Assembly: GCA_003490025.1 (NCBI GenBank)
Contig: DNJC01000114.1
Location: forward strand, 647-23,294
Direction of reading: 5' to 3'
Length of the DNA: 22,648 bases
Source of the DNA: Geobacter sp.
GTDB taxonomy: Bacteria > Desulfobacterota > Desulfuromonadia > Geobacterales > Geobacteraceae
Shown: positions 1 through 7,894 of the stretch, in pieces
Numbering within the stretch: position 1 is the stretch's first letter
Layout of the letters: every line of letters begins with the position of its first letter
Position numbers and translations under genes: made by a program
Notes under the pieces: model-generated
Database searches by the model: none
Seen by the model: the letters and a program-made list of their open reading frames with translations, nothing else
What the model was told of the DNA's origin: nothing

Positions 1-1374
1 GGATTTTCCTCGGTGTCGGAGCGTCTGGGCCACCTGAAGAAACTCGGCGTCAACGCGATACAGATCATGCCGATCGGCGAGTTTTCCGGAGACCGCTCCT
101 GGGGGTACAACCCGGCCCACATCTTTTCCGTCGAACTCGGCTACGGAGGCCCGCTCGCCTTCAAACGGTTCGTCAGGCGCGCCCACCAGCAGGGAATAGC
201 TGTGCTCCTCGACGTCGTCTACAACCACCTCGGCCCGGACGACCTCGACCTCTGGCAGTTCGACGGCTGGTCCGAGAACGAACGGGGCGGCCTCTACTTC
301 TACAACGACCACCGCTCGCACACGCCGTGGGGCGAAACCCGCCCCAATTACGGCTGCGGCGAGGTGCGCCAGTTCATCTGCGACAACGCACTCATGTGGC
401 TGGACGAATACCGCGTGGACGGACTGCGCTTCGATTGCACCCAGTTCATCCGCAGCGTCGACGGCGCCCCCGAAAGCGACCTGCCCGAAGGGTGGAGCCT
501 TTTGCAGTGGCTGAACGAGCAGATCGCCGAAAAATTCCCCGGACGCATCTCCATCGCCGAGGATCTGCAGAACAACAACTGGCTCACCAAGCCCGCGGGT
601 GCCGGGGGAGCGGGTTTCGGCTCGCAGTGGGACGCCAACTTCGTCCACCCCATACGTCGGGCCGTGATCACCCCGGAGGACGAAGAGCGCTCGATGTCGG
701 CCATCCGCGACGCGATCTGCTACCGCTATAACGACGACGCCTTCGACCGGGTCATCTACAGCGAATCCCACGACGAAGTCGCCAACGGAAAGGCGCGCGT
801 ACCGCAAGAGGTCAATCCGGACGACCCGAGGGGATGGTACGCCCAGAAGCGCTCCACGCTGGCTGCCGCCATGGTCTTCACCGCTCCGGGCATCCCCATG
901 CTGTTCCAGGGGCAGGAGTTTCTCGAGGGGGAATGGTTCCGCGACACGGTCCCGCTGGATTGGGACCAGCGCGACGAGTTCCGCGGCATAGTCCGGCTTT
1001 ACCGTGACCTGATCAGGCTGCGCTTGAACCGGGACGGCTTCACGCGCGGTCTCTGCGGCCAGTTCACCCAGGTTCATCACTTAAACGAAGAGCGCAAGGT
1101 GATCGCGTTCCACCGCTGGGACAGGGGCGGACCCGGGGACGACGTCGTGGTGGTGGCGAATTTTCTCGGTCAGGCGCAGGACGGCTACCTCATCGGCCTG
1201 CCTGCCCCGGGGATCTGGAAGCTCAGGTTCAACAGCGACTGGCAGGGGTACAGCGAGGTCTTCGAGGGGCATCAGAGTTGGGACCTCTCCGCGCAGGCAG
1301 GGGAGCGCGACGGTCTTCCCTGCCAGGGAGAGCTTTCCATCGCCCCCTACAGCGCGCTGGTCTTTTCACAATGA
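1..1374 (+). CDS. GH13 alpha-glucan enzyme, branching-enzyme-like (5' end cut by window)
   Basis: The frame is open from base 1, so the true start lies upstream; the GTG at 13 is internal. Counting from the first codon in the window, the four GH13 regions are present in order: DVVYNH (about 71-76), DGLRFDCTQ with the nucleophile Asp at about 145, SIAEDL with the acid/base Glu at about 187, and YSESHDEVANG with the third catalytic Asp at about 258. The SESHDEVANG signature resembles bacterial 1,4-alpha-glucan branching enzymes and trehalose-forming relatives. An all-beta C-terminal domain follows (about 365-457). The expected role is cytoplasmic glucan (glycogen-type) remodelling. The N-terminal CBM48-type domain would be off the window. 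The gene ends 11 bases from the convergent PAP2 gene. GH13 membership is certain; branching versus hydrolytic activity is inference. Confidence 0.88.
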   Translation, partial: GFSSVSERLGHLKKLGVNAIQIMPIGEFSGDRSWGYNPAHIFSVELGYGGPLAFKRFVRRAHQQGIAVLLDVVYNHLGPDDLDLWQFDGWSENERGGLYFYNDHRSHTPWGETRPNYGCGEVRQFICDNALMWLDEYRVDGLRFDCTQFIRSVDGAPESDLPEGWSLLQWLNEQIAEKFPGRISIAEDLQNNNWLTKPAGAGGAGFGSQWDANFVHPIRRAVITPEDEERSMSAIRDAICYRYNDDAFDRVIYSESHDEVANGKARVPQEVNPDDPRGWYAQKRSTLAAAMVFTAPGIPMLFQGQEFLEGEWFRDTVPLDWDQRDEFRGIVRLYRDLIRLRLNRDGFTRGLCGQFTQVHHLNEERKVIAFHRWDRGGPGDDVVVVANFLGQAQDGYLIGLPAPGIWKLRFNSDWQGYSEVFEGHQSWDLSAQAGERDGLPCQGELSIAPYSALVFSQ

Positions 1375-1385
1375 CGGTCGCGGCG

Positions 1386-1934
1386 CTACCAGGAGCGCTG
1401 CCAACGCATGCCGACGAACTGAGGTCCGACCACAGGCGCCAGATGCGCCGCGTTTTCCGGGGTGACGAACAACTTGCCGACCCCGTACGACAGTGCGCCT
1501 GCGGCGAGCACGTCCCGCCAGTGGTGATGGCCGTTTTGGACCCGGTTGTTGGCCACATAGCCCGTCAGAAGCCAAGCCGGCACCCCGTAGCTCCAGCCGT
1601 AGCGCTCGCTCAGAAAGGACGCCCCCGAAGCCGCAAAGGCGACATGCCCGGAGGGAAAACCGTAGGGGTGGCCGTTTGGGCGCTCTCCCCAGCTCGTTTC
1701 GTTGAACCCGATGCGGGCGATGGAAGTCAGCGCCTGGTTGGCAAGCACGTTGCGCAGCCATTGTTTTTCCCCCTCGGCGTCTCCCTTGAAATAGGCTATG
1801 GCGATGGCCGACAACGGGATGACCAACATCATGACATCTGCGGATAGATCCGAGGCGCCGCCGCTTGCGGGAAACGGCTTGAGCAGGGAGAGGGAAAGGA
1901 CGAAAGCGGCTAACAGATAACCTGACTTTGACAT
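1386..1934 (-). CDS. PAP2-family phosphatase, exported or membrane-linked
   Basis: This 182-aa protein begins with a hydrophobic signal or anchor segment (residues 1-25) and a second hydrophobic stretch at 34-50. The three acid-phosphatase signature blocks are visible: a shortened first block ending in RP (85-86), PSGH (94-97), and R131-x5-H137-x3-D141. PAP2 enzymes dephosphorylate lipid phosphates such as undecaprenyl pyrophosphate or phosphatidic acid on the periplasmic side of the inner membrane. The ATG at 1934 has an AGGAGG ribosome site 8 bases upstream. It lies downstream of the ABM gene on the same strand, separated by 358 bases, and may belong to the same transcription unit. The substrate cannot be deduced. 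Confidence 0.88.
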   Translation of the reverse strand: MSKSGYLLAAFVLSLSLLKPFPASGGASDLSADVMMLVIPLSAIAIAYFKGDAEGEKQWLRNVLANQALTSIARIGFNETSWGERPNGHPYGFPSGHVAFAASGASFLSERYGWSYGVPAWLLTGYVANNRVQNGHHHWRDVLAAGALSYGVGKLFVTPENAAHLAPVVGPQFVGMRWQRSW

Positions 1935-1961
1935 GCGTGTGGCCTCCTGGAGCTGGCGTTG

Positions 1962-2246
1962 CTAATAGTCACATCGGGTCGACCCCATCGATGAAATCCA
2001 GGCATCCGACTCCTTTCTCCCGAAAGGCCCATCCGTTTGCACCCTGCCGCGGTGCAGCATCGATCCGAAATCGGGCGACCAGGAGCAGATCCGGGCGCAC
2101 GGGGAGGTGACCGCCCGCTCCCTGCGTGTATCCGGAGCTGTCGCGGGAAAGCCCCCGGCCTGCAGTTTCGCGTCCCCCCTAAACCCCGGGTTCCCCTTGG
2201 CTTCGCGAGAACCCTCCTTCACCTTCTCCCCCGTGCCAGATTTCAT
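1962..2246 (-). pseudogene. possible remnant of a CsbD-like stress protein
   Basis: From the ATG at 2246, which has an AAGGGGG ribosome site about 8 bases upstream, the frame begins MKSGTGEKVKEGSREAKG and continues with NPGFRGDAKL. CsbD-family proteins commonly start with MKS-S/G-T-x-D/E-K-V-E-G followed by a VKG and an NP-x-L/F element. The match suggests a CsbD-type gene that lost an internal segment. After about residue 35 the frame runs through Arg/Pro/Ser-rich sequence with no family resemblance, up to the stop at 1962. It sits 46 bases after the ABM stop on the same strand, upstream of the PAP2 gene. The resemblance rests on a short stretch read by eye, so chance is a real alternative. 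Confidence 0.25.
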
Positions 2247-2292
2247 GGCATCCCCCTTAGGCATGACAAAAGAATTCATATCAACCAGTTTG

Positions 2293-2616
2293 CTATCGTC
2301 TCCGCGCCGCGGTCATCGCCTCCATCCCGGCCGTGGAGGCAATGGTTTGGAACCTGACCTGCGGCTCCGCGATGAACAGGTCCATCGCTCCGGCGATGAC
2401 GCCGAAATTGTCCGAACGCAGGTGGGCGTCGAGGTCGGAGCCACCCTGCCACTCCTCCATGAAGCAGATGTTGTTTTCCACCTCGGCATCCAGATAGCAA
2501 CTGCAGCTGATGCACCCCGGCTCTTTGCGGATCGGGGCGAGTATCGCCTTGAAGGTTTGCAGGACCTCTTTGAGCTTTTCCGGCGGCACGCTAATCCTGA
2601 TGCTGGCTTGGACCAT
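2293..2616 (-). CDS. ABM-family (antibiotic biosynthesis monooxygenase / quinol monooxygenase-like) protein
   Basis: This is a 107-aa single-domain protein. It starts with a beta strand (VQASIRISVPPEK), then a helix ending in LAPIRKEPGCISCSCYLD, then a strand with CFMEEWQGGSDLDAHLRSDNF. This is the usual dimeric ABM ferredoxin-like fold: the 'EPGC' turn, the 'EEW' strand and the following 'DLDAHL' helix are family hallmarks. Relatives oxidise quinols or small aromatics without a cofactor, degrade haem, or have no known activity. The ATG at 2616 is chosen over an upstream in-frame ATG at 2736, because GAGG lies just upstream of 2616 and family similarity starts there. A sigma-54 promoter lies 75 bases upstream. 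Substrate unknown. Confidence 0.82.
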   Translation of the reverse strand: MVQASIRISVPPEKLKEVLQTFKAILAPIRKEPGCISCSCYLDAEVENNICFMEEWQGGSDLDAHLRSDNFGVIAGAMDLFIAEPQVRFQTIASTAGMEAMTAARRR

Positions 2617-2971
2617 GGACTTTTCGCCTCGCAATCGCATAAAAGGAAACTTCCCCGGACAACGACCTGCCCGTTCTTTAATTAGCCAGTAGCAACTAGC
2701 ACGCCAGAGCGCGAAACGGATGCAACATGTCGCCAATACAGGGGAATTGCGGATTGCGGCAGGAGGGATCTTTCAAGAATTCCGTCATTTCCGGCATAAC
2801 TGCAAAATACGGTGGCGGGGAGGATATCCCGCGGCGGGAATGCGAGCCGTTCGACGGCTGGTACCGGGTGCGCGGTGGATGGTTTGAGAAGTTGCAAGAA
2901 AATGGGGGGCGCTGCAACGGTTGAATCGGAGAACGGTGGGGGGTGGAACCAGGAAGAGACGACGGTTTCTT
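2617..2971. other. intergenic region between sigma-54 activator and ABM gene
   Basis: There is no convincing gene in these 355 bases. The sequence holds the sigma-54 promoter at 2691-2707 and, upstream of it, the space where an activator would bind (about 2720-2900). A weak inverted repeat GTTGCA / TGCAAC lies at 2891-2896 and 2913-2918. Short minus-strand frames reaching to 2897 and 2917 have no recognisable features. No U-tract terminator follows the activator gene; the GC-rich hairpin at its 3' end lies in the last codons and is followed by A-rich DNA. Confidence 0.5.
2691..2707 (-). promoter_or_regulatory. sigma-54 (-24/-12) promoter for the ABM gene
   Basis: On the minus strand the sequence is CTGGCGTGCTAGTTGCT. 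It has GG, exactly 10 bases, then GC, and matches the consensus YTGGCACGN4TTGCW at all but two positions. The predicted start, about 12 bases further on, gives a leader of roughly 65 bases before the ABM ATG at 2616. The next gene upstream on this strand encodes a sigma-54 activator. Confidence 0.7.
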
Positions 2972-4690
2972 TTATTGGCGGGAGATGCCCGCCTTGCGAA
3001 TCCGGGCGCGCAAGGTGCTGGGTTTCATGCCAAGAAGTACCGCCGCGCCTTTTTCCCCCTCTATGCGCCAGGCGGTTTTCTGGAGCACCTGGAAGATGTG
3101 ATCGTGCTCCAGTTCGGACATCACCTTAACCTCATGTTCAAGCTCCCCCACGCTCCCCGAGAAGCTCTCGAAGCGGTCCAGCACCGCAAGTGCCTCCCCC
3201 TGGCTCAGGATTACCGCCCGCTCGACAACGCTTTCCAACTCCCGCACGTTGCCGGGCCAATGATATTGCTCCAGGAGATCCAGCGTCTCCTTGGACACGC
3301 TGGTTATACTCTTGCCGATTTTTTTGTTGAATTTGGCGACGAAATGTTTGACCAGCAACTCGATGTCCCCCTTCCTCTGCCTGAGAGGCGGCAGGGTGAT
3401 CGGGAAAACGTTGAGCCGGTAGAACAGGTCTTCCCTGAACCTGCCGGTACGGATCTCGTCGGTCAGATTGCGGTTGGTGGCAGCGATGATGCGCACGTCG
3501 ACCTTGATGGTCCTGGGACTCCCCAGGCGCTCGAACTCCCCCTCCTGGATGACGCGCAGCAGCTTTGCCTGCAGTTCCAGGGGCAGCTCGCCTATCTCGT
3601 CGAGGAATATGGTGCCGCCGTCGGCCAGCTCGAAGCGCCCGATCTGTCTGGCGTCCGACCCGGTGAAAGCGCCCTTCTCCCTGCCGAAGAGCTCGCTTTC
3701 GATCAGGGTTGCCGGCAGTGCGGTGCAGCTCACCGTGATCATGGGGCGGTCCTTGCGTGCGCTGGCGTTGTGGATGGCGCGCGCTATCACCCCCTTCCCG
3801 GTACCGGTCTCGCCTAGGAGAAGCACTGTCGAGTTCAGGGGCGCCACCTGTTCGACCCGGAAAAACACGTGCTTCAGGGCGTTACTCTGGCCGACGATGG
3901 CGCCGTGCACCTGGGCGATCTCCTGGTGCAGGTATACGTTCTCTGCCTGGAGCCGGTCCTTCAGGGTCTTGATCTCCGCCAGGAACTGCACCAGCGTGTT
4001 CTCCGCCTGCTTACGCTCCTGTACTTCCCGCACCAGCTGCAGGTTGGCCTCGGTCAGCTCGCGAGTCCGCTCCCCGACGGTTGCCTCCAGTTTGTCGTGG
4101 GCGTTTTGCAGCTTTTCTTCCAGCTGCCGGCGCGCGGTGCCGTCGACTATCGAGGTGAGGATGTACCTCGCCTCGTTCTCCCTGGCGAGCGCCACGCTCT
4201 GCAGCTGTCCGTAGATCACCGCGCCGTCGTTTCGCAGCAGCCTGATTTCACATCTCTGCACGCCGGCCCTTTGCCTGACGAGAGCGAGGTGCCGCTCGAA
4301 GGTCTCCCTGCCGTCGGCATCGGCTATCAAACCGGCGAAGGGTTTGCCGCCCAGGGCACCCCTCGCCATCCCCAGCAGGTTTGCGGCGGCAAGATTCAGC
4401 TCCAGGACCCCACCCCCCCTGTCGAGGGAAACATAGCCCACAGGCGCAAAGTCGAACAACTCGGCGTAGGCGTCGCGCGACGCCTCGAGTTCCTCCCTGG
4501 AACGGCGCAGCTCGTCGTTTTGGTTTTCCAGCTCGGCCTGATAGACCTGCAGCTCATGAAGCAGCCGCCTTGCCTCCAGGTCCAGCTCGCAGCAGTTCGA
4601 CTCTTCCGTCGTTTGCTGCTGTTTTGCCGTTCGGCACCCCTTTACTGCGGCAGCTTTTGACGCTTGCTGTTCCTGGTCGACTCTAGCCAT
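2972..4690 (-). CDS. PAS-domain sigma-54-dependent transcriptional activator
   Basis: This 572-aa enhancer-binding protein has an N-terminal coiled coil (about 38-72, LLHELQVYQAELENQNDEL), a PAS domain (about 75-190), a long coiled coil (about 190-255) and an AAA+ sigma-54 interaction domain. Walker A is GETGTGKG (293-300), the sigma-54 contact loop is GAFTGS (340-345, Ser replacing the usual final Ala), and Walker B is GGTIFLDEIG (358-367). A Fis-type helix-turn-helix occupies about 540-570 (AAVLLGMKPSTLRARIRKAGI). It would remodel sigma-54 holoenzyme at -24/-12 promoters in response to a PAS-sensed signal; no receiver domain is present. The ATG at 4690 has GAGGAG 6 bases upstream. It lies 49 bases after the CheB-CheR-PAS gene and is probably co-transcribed. 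Likely targets are the sigma-54 promoters nearby (inference). Confidence 0.93.
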   Translation of the reverse strand: MARVDQEQQASKAAAVKGCRTAKQQQTTEESNCCELDLEARRLLHELQVYQAELENQNDELRRSREELEASRDAYAELFDFAPVGYVSLDRGGGVLELNLAAANLLGMARGALGGKPFAGLIADADGRETFERHLALVRQRAGVQRCEIRLLRNDGAVIYGQLQSVALARENEARYILTSIVDGTARRQLEEKLQNAHDKLEATVGERTRELTEANLQLVREVQERKQAENTLVQFLAEIKTLKDRLQAENVYLHQEIAQVHGAIVGQSNALKHVFFRVEQVAPLNSTVLLLGETGTGKGVIARAIHNASARKDRPMITVSCTALPATLIESELFGREKGAFTGSDARQIGRFELADGGTIFLDEIGELPLELQAKLLRVIQEGEFERLGSPRTIKVDVRIIAATNRNLTDEIRTGRFREDLFYRLNVFPITLPPLRQRKGDIELLVKHFVAKFNKKIGKSITSVSKETLDLLEQYHWPGNVRELESVVERAVILSQGEALAVLDRFESFSGSVGELEHEVKVMSELEHDHIFQVLQKTAWRIEGEKGAAVLLGMKPSTLRARIRKAGISRQ

Positions 4691-4739
4691 GACGGGCTCC
4701 TCTTCTTTTCCTGCAGGTGGGGGCGGCGGCTTCCGGGCG

Positions 4740-7367
4740 TTACGCTCCCTTTTCCAGCAGGCTTTTCAGCTTCGCGTTCTCCGCGCGCAGTTCCGCCTCC
4801 AGCGCCTTGGCGGAGCTTATGTTGGTGAAGGTGATCACCACGCCGGCTATGACGTCCTCCAGGGTGCGGTAAGGCATGATGCGCACCAGGTACCACCTGC
4901 CGTCGCCGGTAGCGACTTCCTTTTCGGAGAAGACCAGGGTCCGCAGCACTTCCTGCGCCTGGTCGTACATCCCGGGATAGAGCAGTTCGCTGGCGATGTC
5001 GGAAAGCGGCCTCCCCACATCCCCCTGGATCAGCTTGAAAAGTTTGTCGGCTCCGCTTGTGAACCTCCTCACGTGGAGTTCGCGGTCCAGGAAGACGGTG
5101 ACGATCTCCGTGGAGTTCAGGAGGTTCCTCATGTCGTCGTTCACCCGTGAAAGCTCGTCCATTTTGGACTGCTGTTCGGCGTTCACCGTCTGCAGTTCCT
5201 CGTTCAGAGACTGCATCTCCTCCCGCGAGGTGGTCAGCTCCTCGTTGGTGGACTGCAGCTCCTCGTTGGTGGACTGCAACTCCTCGTTGGCCGACTTGAG
5301 TTCTTCCTGCGAGGACTGCATCTGCTCGCGGGTGGTTTGCAGCGCCTCGCGCAAGTGGCAAAGCTCCTGCTCCAGCGCCACGACCCTGACGTCCCCCACG
5401 GCACTCCCCTTGGAGCCACGCCGCGCCTTCTTCACTTCCGGCTGCGCCGCGACATCGCTGAAGACGATCATGACCATGCCGCGCAGCGCTTCCGGGGCTT
5501 CGACTGTCTGGACCGTGATGTCGACGGCCCGGCTGCCGTCATCGTCGCCGGGCTTAAGCCCCCTGACCGTGACCGCTTCGCGCTGCCGCAGGGCCCTGTT
5601 GAAGGCGTTCCCCAGCTCGTAACGCAGCCCTTCTCTGGCCATGGCGAAGATGTTCCAGTTCGCCTTGCCTGCTGCGGGCTCCAGGTATCTGCCGGTCCGC
5701 CCGCTTATGTAGACGATATCCCCCTTGTCGTTGGTGAGCACCGCGGGGGGGGAAAACTGCTGCAGAAGCAGCTGGTCCGCAAGCGACTGGAGGCTGGCTT
5801 CGGGTTTCGACATCGCTGACTCCTTGGTGGCTCCGGGAAGGGCCGGGGAAAACGAGGGGGGGAAAGCTATCGGATCTCCCCCCAGCACCGATTCGCTGCG
5901 GCGGAACAGCCTCGCCTTGAGGTTCAGGGGCTCGAAGAGATGGGGGTATGCCCCCACGGTCTCCGAGCTCCCCAGAAACAGCACCCCTCCCGGACTCAGG
6001 CTGTAGTGAAAGAGCGGCAGGAGTTTTTTCTGCAGTTCCGGCGTCAGATAGATCAGGAGGTTCCTGCAAATCAGGACGTCGAGCCTGGTGAAGGGAGGAT
6101 CCATGATGACGTTCTGCACGGCGAAGGTCACCATCTCCCGTATCTCCTTGCCGACCCGGTAGCCGCTCTCTTCCTGGATGAAGAACCTGCTCAGCCGCTC
6201 CGGGGTCAGGTCGGCCGCGATCCCGACAGGATAGTGCCCCTGCCGGGCCTTGTCGATGGCGTCCTGGTCCAGATCGGTCGCGAAGATCTGCAGGCTGAAA
6301 CCCTGTCCGGGCGCCGCCTGCTCCAGCGCCTCCCTGAAGGCGATGGCCAGCGAATAGGCCTCCTCGCCGGTGGAGCACCCTGCCGACCAGGCCCTGAAGC
6401 AGCTTCCGTCGGGGCGCCCCGCCAAAAGCGCGGGGATAGCCTCCGACTGCAGCCTGTCCCACGACTGGGGATCGCGGAAAAAGCTGGTCACGCCGATCAA
6501 CAGCTCCCTGAAAAGGAGTTCCACCTCCTGGGGATTTTCCTGCAGATAACGTACGTACCCGGCGATCCTGCTGATCTTGTGCAGCCCCATGCGCCGCTCG
6601 ATGCGGCGGCAGACGGTGCTCGTCTTGTACAGGGAGAAGTCGTGGCCGGTTTGGGCCCGCAGCAGGATGACGACCTTTTCCAGGGCGCCCTGGTCCTTAT
6701 CCTCCAAAGGGAGCTTTTCCCTGGCGATATGGACCGCGTGGCCCAGGTAGTCGATGAGCTTTGCCGGCAGATGCTCGGCCGGGGCGATCAGGTCGGCCAC
6801 GCCGGCGGTAATCGCGCTCCTTGGCATGCTGTCGAACTTCGCCGAGGCCGGCTCCTGCACGAGAACGAGTCCACCCTGCTCCTTGATGGCCCGAAGCCCC
6901 ACGGTGCCGTCCGAGCCCATGCCGGAGAGGACGACGCCAATGCTCAGTTCCTTCCGGTCCCAGGCCAGGGAGCGCAGGAAGAAGTCGATGGGTAGGCGCA
7001 GGCCGCGCGGCGCCGTCGGCATGAAGAGATGCAGCACGCCGCGCAGAATCGACATGTCGCGGTTCGGGGGGATCACGTAGACGCAGTTCGGCCGGACCGC
7101 CATCCGGTCCTTGACCTGGAAAACTTCCATGTCGGTGGTGCGTTGCAACAGTTCGGCCATGATCCCCTTGTGGGTGGGATCGAGGTGCTGCACGATGACG
7201 AAGGCGAGGCCGCTATCCTTGGGCACCTGCCGCAGAAACTGGTCCAGCGCCTCCAGCCCGCCGGCGGAGGCGCCCAGGCCGACAACGGGAAAGGGCGCGG
7301 GATTGGAGCGCTCAAGCTGGTCCTCGCCCGGTGCGATCTCTGTAGGGTTTCTCCGTGGCTTTTTCAT
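4740..7367 (-). CDS. CheB-CheR-coiled coil-PAS fusion signalling protein
   Basis: This 875-aa protein (numbered here from a TTG three codons upstream) contains a CheB methylesterase domain at about 28-215 with catalytic Ser (GASAGG, 35-40), His (VQHLDP, H64) and Asp (GMGSDG, D156). A CheR methyltransferase follows at about 230-495, with SAM-binding AWSAGCSTGEEAYSLAI (329-345) and CRNLLIYL (437-444). A first PAS-like segment lies at about 530-645, a heptad coiled coil built on NEELQST at about 665-750, and a second PAS at about 752-858, ending in a short coil. There is no CheB receiver, no histidine kinase and no output domain. Such fusions are thought to relay signals through PAS and methylation-like chemistry outside chemotaxis. 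ATG 7367 is preferred over TTG 7376; neither has a clear ribosome site. It is the first gene of a two-gene unit with the sigma-54 activator. Confidence 0.92.
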   Translation of the reverse strand: MKKPRRNPTEIAPGEDQLERSNPAPFPVVGLGASAGGLEALDQFLRQVPKDSGLAFVIVQHLDPTHKGIMAELLQRTTDMEVFQVKDRMAVRPNCVYVIPPNRDMSILRGVLHLFMPTAPRGLRLPIDFFLRSLAWDRKELSIGVVLSGMGSDGTVGLRAIKEQGGLVLVQEPASAKFDSMPRSAITAGVADLIAPAEHLPAKLIDYLGHAVHIAREKLPLEDKDQGALEKVVILLRAQTGHDFSLYKTSTVCRRIERRMGLHKISRIAGYVRYLQENPQEVELLFRELLIGVTSFFRDPQSWDRLQSEAIPALLAGRPDGSCFRAWSAGCSTGEEAYSLAIAFREALEQAAPGQGFSLQIFATDLDQDAIDKARQGHYPVGIAADLTPERLSRFFIQEESGYRVGKEIREMVTFAVQNVIMDPPFTRLDVLICRNLLIYLTPELQKKLLPLFHYSLSPGGVLFLGSSETVGAYPHLFEPLNLKARLFRRSESVLGGDPIAFPPSFSPALPGATKESAMSKPEASLQSLADQLLLQQFSPPAVLTNDKGDIVYISGRTGRYLEPAAGKANWNIFAMAREGLRYELGNAFNRALRQREAVTVRGLKPGDDDGSRAVDITVQTVEAPEALRGMVMIVFSDVAAQPEVKKARRGSKGSAVGDVRVVALEQELCHLREALQTTREQMQSSQEELKSANEELQSTNEELQSTNEELTTSREEMQSLNEELQTVNAEQQSKMDELSRVNDDMRNLLNSTEIVTVFLDRELHVRRFTSGADKLFKLIQGDVGRPLSDIASELLYPGMYDQAQEVLRTLVFSEKEVATGDGRWYLVRIMPYRTLEDVIAGVVITFTNISSAKALEAELRAENAKLKSLLEKGA
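5236..5298 (-). repeat. tandem 21-bp repeat encoding coiled-coil heptads
   Basis: Two identical 21-base units (5236-5256 and 5257-5277) and a third degenerate one (5278-5298) encode the heptad S-T/A-N-E-E-L-Q on the minus strand. They lie in the linker between the two PAS regions of the CheB-CheR fusion. Near-identical DNA units could gain or lose a heptad by slippage without shifting the frame. Confidence 0.85.
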
Positions 7368-7482
7368 AAGTGGCAATATATCACAGTTTTAATTAGCTGT
7401 CGCGCAGTTCCGGTCGGCATACGCGGCTTTCGGCCGGTCGCCGCCTCGGCACGAGGGAACTTCTTCGAGTCCTGCCGCGAAA

Positions 7483-7499
7483 TGCGAAGGTTCCGCCAA
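7483..7499 (-). promoter_or_regulatory. weak sigma-54-like site upstream of the CheB-CheR fusion gene
   Basis: On the minus strand the sequence TTGGCGGAACCTTCGCA has GG-N10-GC spacing and matches TTGGC and GCA. The central CACG is not conserved and the -12 block reads TTCGC rather than TTGC. It lies about 115 bases upstream of the ATG at 7367. It could be autoregulatory or a chance match. Confidence 0.28.
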
Positions 7500-7607
7500 A
7501 TGATGTGGCCCGGGCCGACGCGCCGAGCCCACCGGTCATGCCGGCAGAGCGGGCCGAAACCCGGGCCAGGCGTGGCGGTCGGCCGGTTCGCGGGCGAGAC
7601 TCGCCCT

Positions 7608-7624
7608 TTGGCACACCCCGTGCT
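7608..7624 (+). promoter_or_regulatory. sigma-54 (-24/-12) promoter for the lmo0937/aarF cluster
   Basis: TTGGCACACCCCGTGCT has a perfect -24 half (TTGGCAC), exactly 10 bases between GG and GC, and a good -12 half (TGCT). Predicted transcription starts near 7636, giving a leader of about 105 bases before the ATG at 7742. Confidence 0.72.
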
Positions 7625-7668
7625 GCTACCATGCTGCGATAAAAGGGAAAATCCCACCGATAAAAAAG

Positions 7669-7716
7669 GAGAAGACATCTCCGGCGGGTCTTCTCGGTCT
7701 GGAAGCTTTGCCGAGA
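7669..7716 (+). promoter_or_regulatory. leader with two mutually exclusive hairpins
   Basis: GAGAAGAC (7669-7676) pairs perfectly with GTCTTCTC (7688-7695) across an 11-base loop. TCTCGG (7692-7697) can instead pair with CCGAGA (7711-7716). The two structures share bases 7692-7695, so only one can form at a time. They lie in the predicted leader, just before the GGAGG ribosome site at 7731-7735. No U tract follows, so any effect would be on translation or mRNA stability. Confidence 0.4.
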
Positions 7717-7741
7717 CGCATCGCAGCAACGGAGGAACCTC

Positions 7742-7891
7742 ATGCTTTGGACAATATGCCTTATTCTGATAATCCTGTGGCTCCTGGGGATCGTCACCTC
7801 GTACACGATGGGGGGCCTGATCCACATCCTGCTGGTCATAGCCGTAATCGTCGTGCTGGTGCGGGTCATTCAGGGGCGCAAGGTCCTGTAA
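7742..7891 (+). CDS. lmo0937-type small membrane protein (49 aa)
   Basis: This short gene starts at an ATG preceded by GGAGG (7731-7735) and ends at TAA 7889-7891. The product is almost entirely hydrophobic: MLWTICLILIILWLLGIV forms one membrane segment, TSYTMGG a central Gly-containing turn, and LIHILLVIAVIVVLVRVI a second, with a basic tail QGRKVL. This matches the lmo0937 family of roughly 50-residue hairpin membrane proteins, widespread and of unknown function, often near stress genes. It lies 3 bases before the AarF-like gene and is first in the unit driven by the sigma-54 promoter at 7608. The family assignment is from pattern and length. Confidence 0.85.
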   Translation: MLWTICLILIILWLLGIVTSYTMGGLIHILLVIAVIVVLVRVIQGRKVL

Positions 7892-7894
7892 CCC

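Larger units (their letters stand above)
7377..7741. promoter_or_regulatory. divergent control region between the CheB-CheR unit and the lmo0937/aarF unit
   Basis: These 365 bases separate two divergent transcription units and contain no supported gene. The + strand holds a strong sigma-54 promoter (7608-7624) and a 5' leader with two overlapping hairpins. For the minus-strand unit the best candidate is a weak sigma-54-like site at 7483-7499. A TTCG-N10-CGAA inverted repeat around 7464-7481 could be an activator site, but this is only a pattern. Confidence 0.5.

Noticed and set aside
1947..1963. Plus-strand sigma-54-like site CTGGAGCTGGCGTTGCT with GG-N10-GC spacing
   Set aside because: It points away from PAP2 into DNA without a supported plus-strand gene, and the central CACG is missing; probably chance.
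2223..2240. Minus-strand CTGGCACGGG resembling a -24 element
   Set aside because: There is no GC at the required distance (AA instead), and it lies within the possible CsbD-like coding stretch.
2955..2991. GC-rich hairpin GGCGGG-AGAT-GCCCGCC at the end of the sigma-54 activator gene
   Set aside because: It lies in the last codons and is followed on the minus strand by A-rich, not T-rich, sequence; not a terminator.
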